Counted from the first letter of the stretch, positions 1-9,470 are shown. The stretch: 64,000 bases of DNA from Georgenia sp. TF02-10 (GCF_022759505.1 NZ_CP094289.1:682001-746000); one strand, 5' to 3'. The notes: generated by a model from the letters alone, not told the origin. Translations and numbers: made by a program.

Positions 1-76
1 TCGCACCGCCCGGCGGGCTGCCGCGGCCGCGGCCCGAGACGGGGCACGGGACCGGGCATGGCCGGGCGTTGTCGGC

Positions 77-559
77 CTACGCCGCGGCGGCGCCGGTGAC
101 CTCGTCGAGGTAGTGCTCGTACTCCGGCAGGGTGCCGTCGAGCACGGGGACCTGCACCTCGGTCCCGCCCACGCCGGACGCGCCCACGGTGGCCGGCAGC
201 ATGCTGCCCGGCACGGCCTCGACGTCGACCGTCACCCCCTCCTCGGACAGGCGGACCGTCTCGTCGGCGCCGACCCGGACCGGGACCTCCGCGCCGGCCT
301 CGCCGAACCGGAGGCTGACCTCGGCGTCCTCCCCGGAGTGGTTCACCACGGCGCCCAGGACGTGCGCCGGGGCACCCTCGCCCTCGGTGAGGACGAGGAG
401 GTTCTCCACCCGGACCTCCTCGGTCAGCCCCACCCGGACGCCGTCGCTGGGGGCGTAGGAGTACTGCGTGGTGATGGGGTTGCTGGCGGAGCAGCCGCCG
501 AGCGTCGCGGCGACCCCGAGGCAAGCGGCGGCGAGCAGCCGGGAACGTGCGTGAGCCAC
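77..559 (-). CDS. small secreted lipoprotein, unknown function
   Basis: A 160-residue protein with a basic N-terminus, a hydrophobic stretch and a lipobox (LGGC, Cys23), so it is predicted to be lipidated and held on the outer face of the membrane. The mature part (about 135 residues) is acidic and beta-rich in appearance and has no motif I recognise. The GTG start is preceded by a good Shine-Dalgarno (AAGGAGAGG, about 9 nt upstream). It is transcribed away from carD, which begins 396 bp away. Function not assigned; a copper-chaperone/DUF-type lipoprotein is possible but not shown. Confidence 0.7.
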   Translation of the reverse strand: MAHARSRLLAAACLGVAATLGGCSASNPITTQYSYAPSDGVRVGLTEEVRVENLLVLTEGEGAPAHVLGAVVNHSGEDAEVSLRFGEAGAEVPVRVGADETVRLSEEGVTVDVEAVPGSMLPATVGASGVGGTEVQVPVLDGTLPEYEHYLDEVTGAAAA

Positions 560-660
560 GAGGCCTCTCCTTCGTCGGTACCGGGAGCCGCGGCACCGGC
601 CCCAGCCGGAGCGTACCGGCTACCGCTGGGCGGGCACCCCGCGCACGCGCCCACGGGCCC

Positions 661-853
661 GACGGCGGCCCGGCAGGTCGCCTTCACCGGGCCTGACGGC
701 GGCCCGGTAGGGGGCCTTCACCGGGTCCGTCGGCGGCTGGGCAGGTGGCCTCCACCGGCCCGTCGGCGGCTGGGCGGGTGGCCCCCACCGGCCCCGACGG
801 CGGCTGGGCAGGTGACCTCTACCGTCCCGACGGCGGCCCGGAAGACGGTCCGG
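661..853. repeat. degenerate 33/34-bp minisatellite between lipoprotein gene and carD
   Basis: Five to six tandem units of 33 or 34 bp, each beginning GACGGCGGC or GTCGGCGGC and containing a CACCGG core, begin at 661, 695, 729, 762, 796 and 829. Unit length alternates between 33 and 34, so the array cannot encode a repeated peptide. It fills most of the 395-bp divergent spacer (560-954); the rest holds only the promoter-proximal part of carD. The GACGGCGG core recurs in several other spacers of the window. Confidence 0.75.
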
Positions 854-916
854 ACGAGCCCGCCGGGCGCCGTCGGCCCGTCCAAGATCCCGCGGAATCT
901 CGCCGTTTCTGCGTGG

Positions 917-945
917 TAGACTAGGTGCCCTCACGACCCAAGGAG
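917..945 (+). promoter_or_regulatory. putative carD -10 box and ribosome binding site
   Basis: TAGACT at 917-922 is a plausible -10 hexamer; a convincing -35 is not visible (GGAATC lies at 894-899 with a 17-nt spacer). AAGGAG at 940-945 is a strong ribosome binding site 9 nt before the carD ATG and decides that start over the in-frame codon 30 nt upstream. Confidence 0.45.
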
Positions 946-954
946 CAACTCGAC

Positions 955-1437
955 ATGACCTTCGCTGTCGGCGAGACCGTCGTCTACCCGCACCATGGAG
1001 CCGCCCTCATCGAGGACATCTCGACCCGGGTCATCCGCGGGGAGGAGAAGCTCTACCTGCACCTGCGGGTCGCCCAGGGAGACCTCTCCATCCAGGTCCC
1101 GGCGGAGAACGTCGACCTCGTCGGGGTCCGCGACGTCGTCGGCAAGGAGGGCCTGGAGCGCGTCTTCGAGGTGCTCCGCGCCCCCTACACCGAGGAGCCG
1201 ACCAACTGGTCGCGCCGGTACAAGGCCAACGTCGAGAAGATCGCGTCCGGCGACGTGATCAAGGTCGCCGAGGTCGTGCGCGACCTGTCCCGGCGCGACT
1301 CCGACCGGGGCCTGTCCGCGGGCGAGAAGCGCATGCTCGCCAAGGCCCGCCAGATCCTCGTCTCCGAGCTCGCGCTGGCCGAGAAGACCGAGGAGGTCCG
1401 GGCCGAGGCCATGCTGGACGAGGTCCTCGCCTCCTGA
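955..1437 (+). CDS. carD: CarD-family transcriptional regulator
   Basis: This 160-residue protein matches the actinobacterial CarD family over its full length. The N-terminal RNA-polymerase-interacting Tudor-like domain (about residues 1-55) starts [15 protein letters not shown], and the C-terminal helical DNA-binding domain contains the NWSRRYKAN segment around residue 85. CarD binds the RNA polymerase beta subunit and stabilises open complexes at many promoters, including rRNA promoters. It is followed 31 nt later by ispD in the same direction, the arrangement usual in Actinobacteria, so co-transcription is likely. The start is fixed by the AAGGAG ribosome binding site. Confidence 0.97.
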   Translation: MTFAVGETVVYPHHGAALIEDISTRVIRGEEKLYLHLRVAQGDLSIQVPAENVDLVGVRDVVGKEGLERVFEVLRAPYTEEPTNWSRRYKANVEKIASGDVIKVAEVVRDLSRRDSDRGLSAGEKRMLAKARQILVSELALAEKTEEVRAEAMLDEVLAS

Positions 1438-1468
1438 CGCCGCGGCACCGACCGCGGCGCGCCCGCCG

Positions 1469-2257
1469 ATGACCAGCGCGGCCGTCCTCACCGCCGCCGG
1501 CTCCGGGACCCGGCTCGGCACACCCGTCCCGAAGGCGCTCGTCCCGCTCGACGGGGTCCCCCTGGTCCTGCACGCCGCCCGCGGCCTGGCCGACGCCGGC
1601 TGCCTGGGCGCCGTCGTCCTCACCGTCCCCGCCGGCCACGTCGCCGCCTTCGCCGAGCTCTTCCCCGACGGCCGGGTGCCCGGCACCGCGCTGCCCGTCA
1701 CGGTGGTCCCCGGCGGCCCCACCCGGCAGGCCTCGGTCGCGGCGGGGCTGGCCGCCCTCCCGGACGCCGTCGACGTCGTCCTGGTGCACGACGCCGCCCG
1801 GTGCCTCACCCCGCCGGCGCTGGTCCGGGCGGTGGAGGCGGCCGTGCGCGGCGGGCACCGCGCCGTCGTGCCGGCCCTGCCCGTCACCGACACCGTCAAG
1901 CGGGTCGGGCCGCCGGACGCCGCCGGCGCCGAGCCGGTCCTGGCCACCCCGGACCGCGGGGCGCTGCGCGCCGTGCAGACCCCGCAGGGGTTCGACCGCG
2001 ACCTCCTGGCCCGCGCGCACGGCGCCGCCCGTGCCCGCGCCGGCCGGGAGGGCACGGCGGCCAGCGACGACGCCGCCCTGGTGGAGGCGCTCGGCGAGAC
2101 CGTGTGGGCGGTGCCGGGCCACGAGCTGGCGCTGAAGATCACCACCGCGCGCGACCTCGCCCTCGCCGAGGTGCTGCTCGCCGGTGCCGACGTCGACCCT
2201 GCGGCCGGCGCGGCCGCAGCCGGTGGCGTCGGCGGCCAGAGCCAGGCGGGGACCTGA
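1469..2257 (+). CDS. ispD: 2-C-methyl-D-erythritol 4-phosphate cytidylyltransferase
   Basis: 262 residues of the IspD family. It transfers CMP from CTP to MEP, the third step of the non-mevalonate isoprenoid pathway, in the cytosol. Visible signatures are the N-terminal nucleotide-binding loop AAGSGTRLG with the following PKALVPLDG, the VLVHDAARCL motif in the middle and TPQGFDRDLL near the cytidyl site. It lies 31 nt after carD; no clear ribosome binding site is visible, so it probably depends on carD translation or a shared transcript. ispF lies about 2 kb downstream, separated by a helicase gene, rather than adjacent or fused as in many actinobacteria. Confidence 0.96.
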   Translation: MTSAAVLTAAGSGTRLGTPVPKALVPLDGVPLVLHAARGLADAGCLGAVVLTVPAGHVAAFAELFPDGRVPGTALPVTVVPGGPTRQASVAAGLAALPDAVDVVLVHDAARCLTPPALVRAVEAAVRGGHRAVVPALPVTDTVKRVGPPDAAGAEPVLATPDRGALRAVQTPQGFDRDLLARAHGAARARAGREGTAASDDAALVEALGETVWAVPGHELALKITTARDLALAEVLLAGADVDPAAGAAAAGGVGGQSQAGT

Positions 2258-2510
2258 GCTAGGACGGCCGAGCCGGCGGGCGGAAGCGGCCCGGGGACCT
2301 GAACCAAGGACGCCTCCGGACGCCGTCGACCGTGACAACCCTCACCGGACGCCGTCGCCCCAGAACCCGCCGCGCGGTGCGACACTGGACGGCAGGGAGC
2401 CCACGGGCCTCCCGACATCGCACAGCACGGCTACAGCGCCGGCGGCCCGGCCGCCGAGGACGCAGACGGCGGAGATGCCTGCGGTGACCTCCAGCCGAGA
2501 GAAGTAGACC

Positions 2511-4172
2511 TTGCCCACCACCATGCCTTCCACCATGCCCACCGCGCCCGCGGCCGCGACCCCCGGCGACTCGTTCGTCGCGCTCGGCGTGCCCGGGCTC
2601 CTCGCCCGCACGCTGACCGCGCGCGGCATCACCGCGCCGTTCCCGATCCAGACGGCGACCCTGCCCGACACCCTCGCCAGCCGGGACGTCCTCGGCCGCG
2701 GCCGGACCGGCTCGGGCAAGACCCTCGCCTTCGCGCTGCCCCTGGTCGCCCGCCTCGCCGCCCTCGTGCCGTCCGGAGAGACGCTCCCCGGCCGCACCGT
2801 CCCGGGCCACCCCCGCGGCCTCGTGCTCGCGCCGACCCGCGAGCTGGCCAACCAGATCGCGGAGACGATCCTCCCCCTCGCCGGCGCCGCCGGCCTGCGG
2901 GTGACCACCATCTTCGGCGGCGTCAAGCAGACCCGGCAGGTCCAGGAGATCCAGCGCGGCGCCGACATCGTCGTCGCCTGCCCCGGCCGCCTCGAGGACC
3001 TGATGCAGCAGCGGCTCGTGCACCTCGACGCCGTCGCGGTCACCGTCCTGGACGAGGCCGACCACATGGCCGACCTGGGCTTCCTGCCCGGGGTGACCCG
3101 GATCCTGCGGGCCACCCCGGCCGGGACGCAGCGGCTGCTGTTCTCCGCCACGCTGGACAACGGCGTCGACAAGCTCGTCAAGCAGTTCCTGCGCGCGCCG
3201 CTGCACCACAGCGTCGACCCGGCCGCCGCGCCCGTCGCCGCGATGACCCACCACGTCTTCGAGGCCGCGGGTACCCCCGAGAAGACCGAGCTGGTCCGCA
3301 CCCTCGCCTCCGGCAGCGGCCGCCGGATGCTGTTCACCCGCACCAAGCACCAGGCCAAGAAGCTCGCCCGCCAGCTCACCGCCGGCGGCATCCCCGCCGT
3401 GGAGCTGCACGGCAACCTCTCCCAGAACGCCCGCGAGCGCAGCCTGGACGCCTTCTCCACCGGCGAAGTGTCGGTCATGGTCGCCACCGACATCGCCGCC
3501 CGCGGCATCCACGTCGACGACGTCGACCTGGTCGTCCACGTCGACCCGCCCGCCGAGCACAAGGCCTACCTGCACCGCTCCGGCCGCACCGCCCGGGCCG
3601 GGCACGGCGGCGACGTGGTGACCATCGTGCTGCCCGAGCAGCGCGCGGACTTCCGCAGCCTCGCCCGGGCCGCGAAGATCCACGCCACCCCGGTGACCGT
3701 CGCGCCGACCGACCCGCAGGTGCGCGCGCTGGTCGGCGAGGTCGCCCCGGCCGTCGCGCCGGACCGTGCCCCGGTGGCCGCCTCCCGCAAGGCCGCGCCG
3801 CAGCCGCAGGCTGCTGCCGGGCGGCGCCGCGGCACGCCGTCCGGTGCTGGTGCTGCCCGCGGCGCCGGCCGGACCGGCGGAGACGGTGCCCGGACCGCCG
3901 CTGGCGGGACCCGTGGTGCTGGCCGGGGCACCGGCCAGCACCGCGGCGAGGCCGGGGCCGGCGCACCGGCCGGGCGTTCCCGACGTCGGCGGGGCGGCGC
4001 GGGTGCTCCGCGTGCGACCGACGGGTCCCGCTCGGGCGGCTCGCGGTCCTCGGGCGGCTCGCGCCCGGTCTACACTTCGGCCACCGGCGCGCCGGCGTTC
4101 GCCGGCACGATGCAGGACTTCGGGGAGCAGCGCGGGCGCCGGCGGGCGACCGCCAGCGGTCGCGCCTCCTGA
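2511..4172 (+). CDS. DEAD-box ATP-dependent RNA helicase
   Basis: 553 residues. All core motifs are present in order: a Q-motif-like segment (FPIQTATLP), Walker A (GRTGSGKT), PTRELA, DEAD ([13 protein letters not shown]), SAT (LLFSATLDN), and [10 protein letters not shown] in the second RecA domain. The last roughly 150 residues are low-complexity Gly/Arg/Ala/Ser (RGG-like), typical of RNA-binding tails of RhlE/DeaD-type helicases acting in RNA remodelling, ribosome assembly or cold response. The TTG at 2511 is chosen because GAGAGAAG lies 7 nt upstream; ATG codons at 2523 and 2535 are alternatives. The 253-bp leader holds short GC-rich inverted repeats but nothing I can name. Confidence 0.95.
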   Translation: MPTTMPSTMPTAPAAATPGDSFVALGVPGLLARTLTARGITAPFPIQTATLPDTLASRDVLGRGRTGSGKTLAFALPLVARLAALVPSGETLPGRTVPGHPRGLVLAPTRELANQIAETILPLAGAAGLRVTTIFGGVKQTRQVQEIQRGADIVVACPGRLEDLMQQRLVHLDAVAVTVLDEADHMADLGFLPGVTRILRATPAGTQRLLFSATLDNGVDKLVKQFLRAPLHHSVDPAAAPVAAMTHHVFEAAGTPEKTELVRTLASGSGRRMLFTRTKHQAKKLARQLTAGGIPAVELHGNLSQNARERSLDAFSTGEVSVMVATDIAARGIHVDDVDLVVHVDPPAEHKAYLHRSGRTARAGHGGDVVTIVLPEQRADFRSLARAAKIHATPVTVAPTDPQVRALVGEVAPAVAPDRAPVAASRKAAPQPQAAAGRRRGTPSGAGAARGAGRTGGDGARTAAGGTRGAGRGTGQHRGEAGAGAPAGRSRRRRGGAGAPRATDGSRSGGSRSSGGSRPVYTSATGAPAFAGTMQDFGEQRGRRRATASGRAS

Positions 4173-4270
4173 GGCCCGCCTCGCCCACATCGGTGGCCCG
4201 GCGGTGGCAGCTGCCGCTGCCAGGCCACCGATCGCTCTTCCCACGGCCGCCGGCCACGGGCAGTGCTCGC

Positions 4271-4308
4271 CACCACGGGCGGTGCTGGGCACCAGGGGCG
4301 GTGCTGGC
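4271..4308. repeat. 19-bp tandem repeat before ispF
   Basis: Two copies of a 19-bp unit with core GGGCGGTGCTGG (4271-4289 and 4290-4308) differ at only two positions. They lie in the 155-bp helicase-ispF spacer immediately upstream of the ispF -10 box. Confidence 0.6.
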
Positions 4309-4315
4309 CACGCCG

Positions 4316-4321
4316 TACGGT
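4316..4321 (+). promoter_or_regulatory. putative ispF -10 box (leaderless transcript)
   Basis: TACGGT ends 6 nt before the ATG at 4328, the spacing expected if transcription starts at the start codon itself. No Shine-Dalgarno is visible in front of this ATG, which agrees with a leaderless mRNA. Confidence 0.5.
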
Positions 4322-4327
4322 GACGTC

Positions 4328-4840
4328 ATGCTCTTGCCCCGGACCGGGATCGGGACCGACGTCCATGCCTTCGCCGACCCAGCTACCGACCGCCCCATGC
4401 GGCTGGCCTGCCTGGACTGGCCAGGGGAGACCGGTCTGGTGGGGCACTCCGACGCCGACGTCGCGGCCCACGCCGCCTGCGACGCGCTGCTGTCCGCCGC
4501 CGGGCTTGGCGACCTGGGGACGAACTTCGGCACTGCCGAGCCGCGCTGGGCGGGCGCCGGCGGCGCAGAGCTGCTGGTCGAGACGGTCCGCCGGGTGCGC
4601 GCGGCCGGCTTCGACGTAGGCAACGTCGCGGTCCAGGTCATCGGGGTGCGGCCGCGGATCGGGGCGCGCCGGGCCGAGGCCGAGGCCGCGATGACGGCCG
4701 CCGTGGGGGCCCCGGTCAGCCTCTCCGCCACCACCACCGACGGCCTCGGCTTTACCGGCCGGGCCGAGGGCGTCGCCGCCGTGGCGACTGCGCTCCTCGC
4801 TCCGGCGCCCGGTGGACGAACCGCGCCGGCACGAGCTTGA
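4328..4840 (+). CDS. ispF: 2-C-methyl-D-erythritol 2,4-cyclodiphosphate synthase
   Basis: 170 residues, the full usual length of IspF. It cyclises CDP-ME 2-phosphate to MEcPP with loss of CMP in the non-mevalonate isoprenoid pathway; the family forms homotrimers with a zinc in each interface active site. The metal ligands are visible as D11-x-H13 (GTDVHAF) and H48 in [16 protein letters not shown], and the C-terminal [12 protein letters not shown] loop is conserved. ispD lies 2 kb upstream on the same strand. The ATG is preceded by a TANNNT box at leaderless spacing rather than a ribosome binding site. Confidence 0.96.
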   Translation: MLLPRTGIGTDVHAFADPATDRPMRLACLDWPGETGLVGHSDADVAAHAACDALLSAAGLGDLGTNFGTAEPRWAGAGGAELLVETVRRVRAAGFDVGNVAVQVIGVRPRIGARRAEAEAAMTAAVGAPVSLSATTTDGLGFTGRAEGVAAVATALLAPAPGGRTAPARA

Positions 4841-4951
4841 GCATCACCTGAGCTTCCGCCTCGCGCACGAGGTGCGCTTCGCCCGATCGTCCATGCGGCG
4901 CGAGGAGCCGTTGCCACGGCGGGCGGCCGGTACCGCAGCACGTGTACCTGG

Positions 4952-5378
4952 ACGACCACAAAGTCCCTTCCAGACAGAGCCAGCCCGGATCGTCTTCCGC
5001 GGAATCCCGCCACTCCTGCCCAGCCGCTCGGGGTGCTGCAGGGGCCTTTGTGGTCGTTCGCGAACAGCTCCGCCGGTCTCTCGTTCGACGGAACCCGTCG
5101 TGCAGGCGGTCAGACCGAGCGCAACCCGGCTCAGACCGAGCACAACCAGGTTCGGCGACCGGGGCCGTCGACCCGGCGCCTGCGCGGCCGCGGGGTTGCC
5201 GGAACGACCGTAAAGTGCTCTCCGGACAGAGCCGGGCCAGGTCGTTTTCAGCGGAGTTCCGCCACTTCGACCCGACCGGTCCCGGGCCTGCGGCGGACTT
5301 TACGGTCGCCCGCGAACAGTCTCCGTCGGTCTCGCCCGGCGGAGCGGGGCGCGCAGCGGGTCAGACCGAGCGCAGCCC
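4952..5378. repeat. tandem 252-nt structured repeat with covarying terminal stem
   Basis: Two copies start at 4952 and 5204 and align without gaps over about 120 nt at roughly 75-80% identity. In each, a 106-nt block is closed by a perfect stem: 4952-4963 with 5046-5057 (12 bp) and 5205-5215 with 5298-5308 (11 bp). Inside the stem CCAC/GTGG of copy 1 is CCGT/ACGG in copy 2, two compensatory changes. Both copies are followed by CGCGAACAG and by TCAGACCGAGC words (near 5110, 5131 and 5361). The element fills the convergent spacer 4841-5360 between ispF and the STAS gene, which contains no other gene I can support. Confidence 0.7.
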
Positions 5379-6038
5379 CGGGTCGACGACCGGGACCGTC
5401 GGTCCTGGCTCGGCCGGCGTGGCCGCGGACCCCGACGCGGCCAGGTCAAGGTCCTCGTACCGAACAGGCGGCCCGTCGACCCCGGCGTCGCTGCTGCCCA
5501 CGGCGCCGTCGACGGGTACCTCGATGACTATCGAGCCGTCGCCATCGGTGCCGCCGATCGCGTCGCCGGGCGCCAGGCTGCCATCCCCGTCCCCAGGAGC
5601 CTCGGTCAAGACCCCGTCGCTCGGGGCCACCGTGACGAGTCCCTCGGCGCGGGCCACGGCGACGACCGGGCCGCCGTCGGCACGGGCGACGTCGACCGCC
5701 GGCTCGCCGTCGAGCCCGGGATCGACCTCGACGACCTCCACCACGTCACCGATCTTGGTGACGTCGAGCAGGAAGGTCACCACGTCCGGGGGCTGGATGA
5801 GACGCGGCGGCGTCCCCATGCGGTAGGCCAGGCGGGCGATCAGGGCGACCGCCGAGGAGTCCATGAAGGTGACGTGCCGGACGTCGAGGTCGACCGGCAC
5901 GGAACGCCGGATGACCTCGTCGCAGGCCTCGCCCAGCTCGCCCTGGATGGCGACGTCGACCTCACCCGCGAGGACGATGCGGCTGCGGGTGGGGGCGAGC
6001 AGGACGGAGACCGAGCCGAGCGGCTCTGCAGTGTCCAT
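5361..6038 (-). CDS. STAS-domain protein (anti-sigma factor antagonist-like) with acidic tail
   Basis: 225 residues. Residues 8-105 form a STAS domain: the RIVLAGEVDVA strand, then VPVDLDVRHVTFMDSSAVALIARL, where the second Ser of MDSS is the usual phosphorylated position of SpoIIAA/RsbV-type anti-anti-sigma factors. Residues 106-225 are an unusual Asp/Gly/Val-rich acidic extension with no recognisable fold. Such proteins normally bind a serine-kinase anti-sigma factor, but no partner kinase or sigma gene is adjacent, so the pathway is unknown. ATG at 6038 was chosen as the first Met before the domain; the ribosome binding site is weak. The last codons lie inside a TCAGACCGAGC repeat. Confidence 0.75.
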   Translation of the reverse strand: MDTAEPLGSVSVLLAPTRSRIVLAGEVDVAIQGELGEACDEVIRRSVPVDLDVRHVTFMDSSAVALIARLAYRMGTPPRLIQPPDVVTFLLDVTKIGDVVEVVEVDPGLDGEPAVDVARADGGPVVAVARAEGLVTVAPSDGVLTEAPGDGDGSLAPGDAIGGTDGDGSIVIEVPVDGAVGSSDAGVDGPPVRYEDLDLAASGSAATPAEPGPTVPVVDPGLRSV

Positions 6039-6332
6039 GGAGCGTCCGTTCGGCCGGAGTAGCGCGGGAAGCGCCCGCGGGCCCGCGAGCAGCGACAGAT
6101 TACACCGTAAGGCACTGCGTCTTACACCGTAAGTTCGCGGCGTCCCGGGCGGCGGTCTCACCCGCCTCGGCGACCGCCGGAAGGGCCCGGCAAAGCCGGT
6201 CAAAACGGACGGGGCGGGGAGCGTCAGCCGCTCCTCAGCCCCGTCAGCCGACGCCCGCGCGCCCCCACCCGGATCCGTCTGCATGCTCCACCGCCGCGCT
6301 CGGCGCTGACGGATCTCGGCCCGGACCGGTCG

Positions 6333-6425
6333 GTGCGCCGCCGCGGTGACGGCGTGCCGAGCCCCTCGGTGCGTGGACGTGGCGAGCCTGCGGGGCCGCG
6401 CGGTCAGTGCGCCGCCGCGGTGACG
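6333..6425. repeat. duplicated 3' terminus of the MFS gene
   Basis: A 19-nt block beginning GTGCGCCGCCGC occurs at 6407-6425, where it encodes the last residues of the MFS protein, and again at 6333-6351 just downstream of its stop codon, followed in both by a similar CGTGCCGAG/ACTGCCGAG. It looks like a short decayed tandem duplication of the gene end. Confidence 0.55.
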
Positions 6426-7939
6426 ACTGCCGAGTCTCGCCGCAGCCCGGACCGCACCGGCAGGAGCAGCAGCAGCCCGACCAGCAGGACCGCGACGATG
6501 CCGAGGATCCCCCAGTACTGGACCTCCTCGAGCCCAGCGGCACCGGTCACCGCCAGGCCCAGCGTCATCGCCAGGGAGAAGGACGCCGGCGCCAGGAAGC
6601 TGACCGCCCGGCCGGTGGTGGCGTACAGCCCGAACACCTCGCCCTCCTGCCCCTCCGGGATGAGCCGGGCGAGGAACGTGCGCGAGGCGGACTGGGCCGG
6701 CCCGACGAAGATGCACAGCGCCAGGCCCACCGACCAGAACACCGCGCGGCCGCCGTCGTGCAGGACGAAGACCAGGGTGCCGGCGAGGACCATCGCCGCG
6801 AGGGAGCCGACGATGAGCCGCTTCGGGCCGAGACGGTCGTCCAGCGTCCCGAACGCGATGGTGGCCACGCCGGCGACGAGGTTGGCGGCCACCCCGAAGA
6901 CGATGACGTCGCCGGGGGAGAACCCGAAGGTGCCGGCGGCGATGACCCCGCCGAAGGTGAACACCCCGGCCAGGCCGTCCCGGAAGACGGCGGAGGAGAG
7001 CAGGAAGTAGACGATGTGGTGGTCGCGGCGCCAGAGCGCCCGGATCGAGCCGAGGAGCAGGCGGTAGGACGCCAGCAGGCCCACCCGCGGGCGTCGGCCG
7101 GCCGCCGGCGCGTCCCGGGCCGTGAGGAGGACCGGCAGGGAGAACACCAGCGTCCACACCGCGCAGACGAGCATCGTCACGCGCACGTCCAGCCCGTCCT
7201 CGTCGGTGATGCCGAAGACGCCGACGTCGGGGGCGATCAGGCCCAGGTAGACCAGCAGGAGCAGCACGATCCCGCCGATGTACCCCAGCCCCCAGCCGAG
7301 GCCGGAGACCCGGCCGACCGTCGCCGGGGTGGAGACCTCCCCGAGCATCGCGTTGTAGTTCACCGACGCCAGCTCGAAGAAGACGTTGCCGGCGGCCAGC
7401 AGCACCAGGCCCAGCCACAGGTGGCCCGGGTCGGGGGTGACGAAGAACATCGCGGCGGAGACGACGACGACGGCGCCCGTGTTGATCGCCAGCCACCGGC
7501 TCCGGCGCCCGGACCTGTCGGCCCGCTGCCCGGACACCGGCGCCAGCAGCGCGATGACCACCCCGGCCGCGGCCAGCGCCCAGCCCAGGGTGGCGTCGGC
7601 GCCGGGGCCGAAGGCGTCGGAGGTCAGGTAGACCGTGAAGACGAAGGTGGTGATGACCGCGTTGAACGCGGCGCCGCCCCAGTCCCACAGGCCCCAGGCC
7701 AGGACCGGCCACGCGCCGGGGCGGTGCGGGGCCTTGCCGACGGCGGCCGCCTCGGTGGCGTCCACGACGTCGGCCGGCGGGGTGCCCTCGTTGGCGCCGG
7801 CCGCGGTGCCGGCCGGCGCGGTGCCCTCGGTGGCCGGCGCAGTGCCCTCGGTGGCGCCGGCTCGCCCGGCGGCTGCTGCGCCCTCGGCGGTCCCGCCCCC
7901 GGCGGTTCCCCCGGCCGGTGGCGCGGTGTCGTCTGTCAC
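6404..7939 (-). CDS. MFS transporter, UMF1/Atg22-like permease
   Basis: 511 residues with about twelve hydrophobic segments starting near residue 75 (WPVLAWGLWDWGGAAFNAVI), a segment characteristic of the UMF1 (vacuole-effluxer Atg22-like) MFS family. The cytoplasmic loop GQRADRSGRRSRW after the third helix is the MFS loop-2 motif. The first 57 residues are low-complexity Gly/Ala/Thr/Glu. Substrate not predictable; homologues are proposed amino-acid or small-molecule exporters. The GTG at 7939 has a TACGGT box 6 nt upstream (minus strand), favouring a leaderless start. Divergent from cysS with 94 bp between. Confidence 0.85.
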   Translation of the reverse strand: MTDDTAPPAGGTAGGGTAEGAAAAGRAGATEGTAPATEGTAPAGTAAGANEGTPPADVVDATEAAAVGKAPHRPGAWPVLAWGLWDWGGAAFNAVITTFVFTVYLTSDAFGPGADATLGWALAAAGVVIALLAPVSGQRADRSGRRSRWLAINTGAVVVVSAAMFFVTPDPGHLWLGLVLLAAGNVFFELASVNYNAMLGEVSTPATVGRVSGLGWGLGYIGGIVLLLLVYLGLIAPDVGVFGITDEDGLDVRVTMLVCAVWTLVFSLPVLLTARDAPAAGRRPRVGLLASYRLLLGSIRALWRRDHHIVYFLLSSAVFRDGLAGVFTFGGVIAAGTFGFSPGDVIVFGVAANLVAGVATIAFGTLDDRLGPKRLIVGSLAAMVLAGTLVFVLHDGGRAVFWSVGLALCIFVGPAQSASRTFLARLIPEGQEGEVFGLYATTGRAVSFLAPASFSLAMTLGLAVTGAAGLEEVQYWGILGIVAVLLVGLLLLLPVRSGLRRDSAVVTAAAH

Positions 7940-7945
7940 GCTCGC

Positions 7946-8026
7946 ACCGTAGCGGCAGGGACCCCGGTGCGGGCGGTCGGCGGGGGAGCGCCGGCCCACG
8001 CGGGCGTCGGCCCGCGCCGGTAGCCT
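7946..8026. promoter_or_regulatory. divergent leaderless-type promoters for the MFS gene and cysS
   Basis: On the minus strand TACGGT (7951-7946) ends 6 nt before the MFS GTG; on the plus strand TAGCCT (8021-8026) ends 7 nt before the cysS GTG at 8034. Neither start has a ribosome binding site, so both transcripts probably begin at the start codon. No clear -35 boxes are visible. Confidence 0.5.
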
Positions 8027-8033
8027 GAGCCGG

Positions 8034-9470
8034 GTGAGCCTGCGACTGTACGACTCCGCCGCCAGGTCGGTGCGCCCCTTCCAGCCCCGCACCCCGGGCC
8101 AGGTGGGCATCTACCTCTGCGGCGCCACCGTGCAGGGCGCCCCGCACGTGGGGCACATGCGCTCCGCGATCGCCTTCGACGTCCTGGTCCGCTGGCTGCG
8201 CCGCACCGGGCACGAGGTGACCCTCATCCGCAACGTCACCGACATCGACGACAAGATCCTCGCCCGCTCGGCCGAGGCCGGCGTGCCGTGGTGGGCCTGG
8301 GCGTACCGCTTCGAGCAGGAGTTCACCACCGCCTACGACGCGCTCGGCGTCGCCCGCCCCACCTACGAGCCGCGCGCCACCGGCCACGTGCCGGACATGG
8401 TCGAGCTCATGGTGGACCTGGTCGAGCGCGGGCACGCCTACCGCGGCCAGCCCGGCAACGTCTACTTCGACGTCCGCTCCCAGCCGGACTACGGCTCGCT
8501 GACCCGGCAGGCGCTGGAGAACCTGTCGGTGGCCGAGGACGACGACGGCGAGCCGGACAAGCGCGACCCACGGGACTTCGCGCTGTGGAAGGCCCCGCGG
8601 CCGGGGGAGCCGCCGACGGCGTCCTGGGACACCCCCTTCGGCCGCGGCCGGCCGGGGTGGCACCTGGAGTGCTCGGCGATGGCCCGGCGCTACCTCGGCG
8701 CGACCTTCGACATCCACGGCGGCGGCATCGACCTGCGCTTCCCCCACCACGAGAACGAGCAGGCGCAGTCCCACGCGGCCGGGGACGGCTTCGCCCGGTA
8801 CTGGGTGCACAACGCCTGGGTCACCGTGGACGGGGAGAAGATGAGCAAGTCCCTGGGCAACTCCCTGCTGGTCGCCAACGTCCTCGCCAGCACCCCGGCA
8901 CCGGTGCTGCGCCTCGCCCTGGGCACCGTGCACTACCGCTCCACCGTGGAGTTCTCCGACGCCACCCTCGCCGAGGCGACCGGCTCCTGGGAGCGGTTCA
9001 CCGGGTTCGTCACCCGCGCCGTGGAGGTCGTCGGGGAGGTGCCGACGGCGGAGGTCGCCGCCCAGGACGGCACCCGCCTCCCGGCGGCGTTCGTGGCCGC
9101 CATGGACGACGACCTCAACCTCTCCGCCGCGCTCGCCGTCGTCCACGAGTACCTGCGGGCCGGGAACACCGCGCTCGCCGAGCGCGACGACGTCACCGTC
9201 CGCCAGGCCCAGCTGCAGGTGCGGGCCATGCTCGACGTTCTCGGCCTGGACCCGCTCGCCCCGCCGTGGCGGGGCGCCGGGGGGACCGGGACCGCCGAGC
9301 ACGAGGCCCTCGACGCCCTCGTCTCGGCGGTGCTCGCCGAGCGGGTGCAGGCGCGGGGGGCGAAGGACTGGGCCCGGGCGGACGCCCTGCGCGAGCAGCT
9401 GGCGGGCGCCGGCGTCGTCGTGGAGGACTCCGCCGACGGGGCCCGCTGGCAGCTGAGGGGCAGGGGCTGA
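8034..9470 (+). CDS. cysS: cysteinyl-tRNA synthetase
   Basis: 478 residues, normal for the class I CysRS family. It charges tRNA-Cys with cysteine using ATP. The HIGH signature is HVGH (residues 38-41), the zinc-binding Cys29 sits in IYLCGATV, further conserved residues lie in [10 protein letters not shown] and [14 protein letters not shown], and KMSKS is at residues 269-273. Stop and next start overlap by one base (TGATG) with the rlmB-type methyltransferase gene, the usual actinobacterial pairing. This family includes MshC (mycothiol ligase); the length, the position beside rlmB and the full C-terminal anticodon-binding region favour CysS. Confidence 0.96.
   Translation: MSLRLYDSAARSVRPFQPRTPGQVGIYLCGATVQGAPHVGHMRSAIAFDVLVRWLRRTGHEVTLIRNVTDIDDKILARSAEAGVPWWAWAYRFEQEFTTAYDALGVARPTYEPRATGHVPDMVELMVDLVERGHAYRGQPGNVYFDVRSQPDYGSLTRQALENLSVAEDDDGEPDKRDPRDFALWKAPRPGEPPTASWDTPFGRGRPGWHLECSAMARRYLGATFDIHGGGIDLRFPHHENEQAQSHAAGDGFARYWVHNAWVTVDGEKMSKSLGNSLLVANVLASTPAPVLRLALGTVHYRSTVEFSDATLAEATGSWERFTGFVTRAVEVVGEVPTAEVAAQDGTRLPAAFVAAMDDDLNLSAALAVVHEYLRAGNTALAERDDVTVRQAQLQVRAMLDVLGLDPLAPPWRGAGGTGTAEHEALDALVSAVLAERVQARGAKDWARADALREQLAGAGVVVEDSADGARWQLRGRG

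Noticed and set aside
5361-9302. A 1313-codon open frame on the minus strand spanning the STAS gene, MFS gene and antisense of cysS
   Set aside because: Only the first 225 codons (STAS) look like protein; the rest is antisense or out of frame to the MFS and cysS genes and reflects high-GC absence of stops.
8034-9470. mshC (mycothiol ligase) instead of cysS
   Set aside because: The protein is full length (478 aa) with a C-terminal anticodon-binding part and is paired with rlmB, as for cysS.
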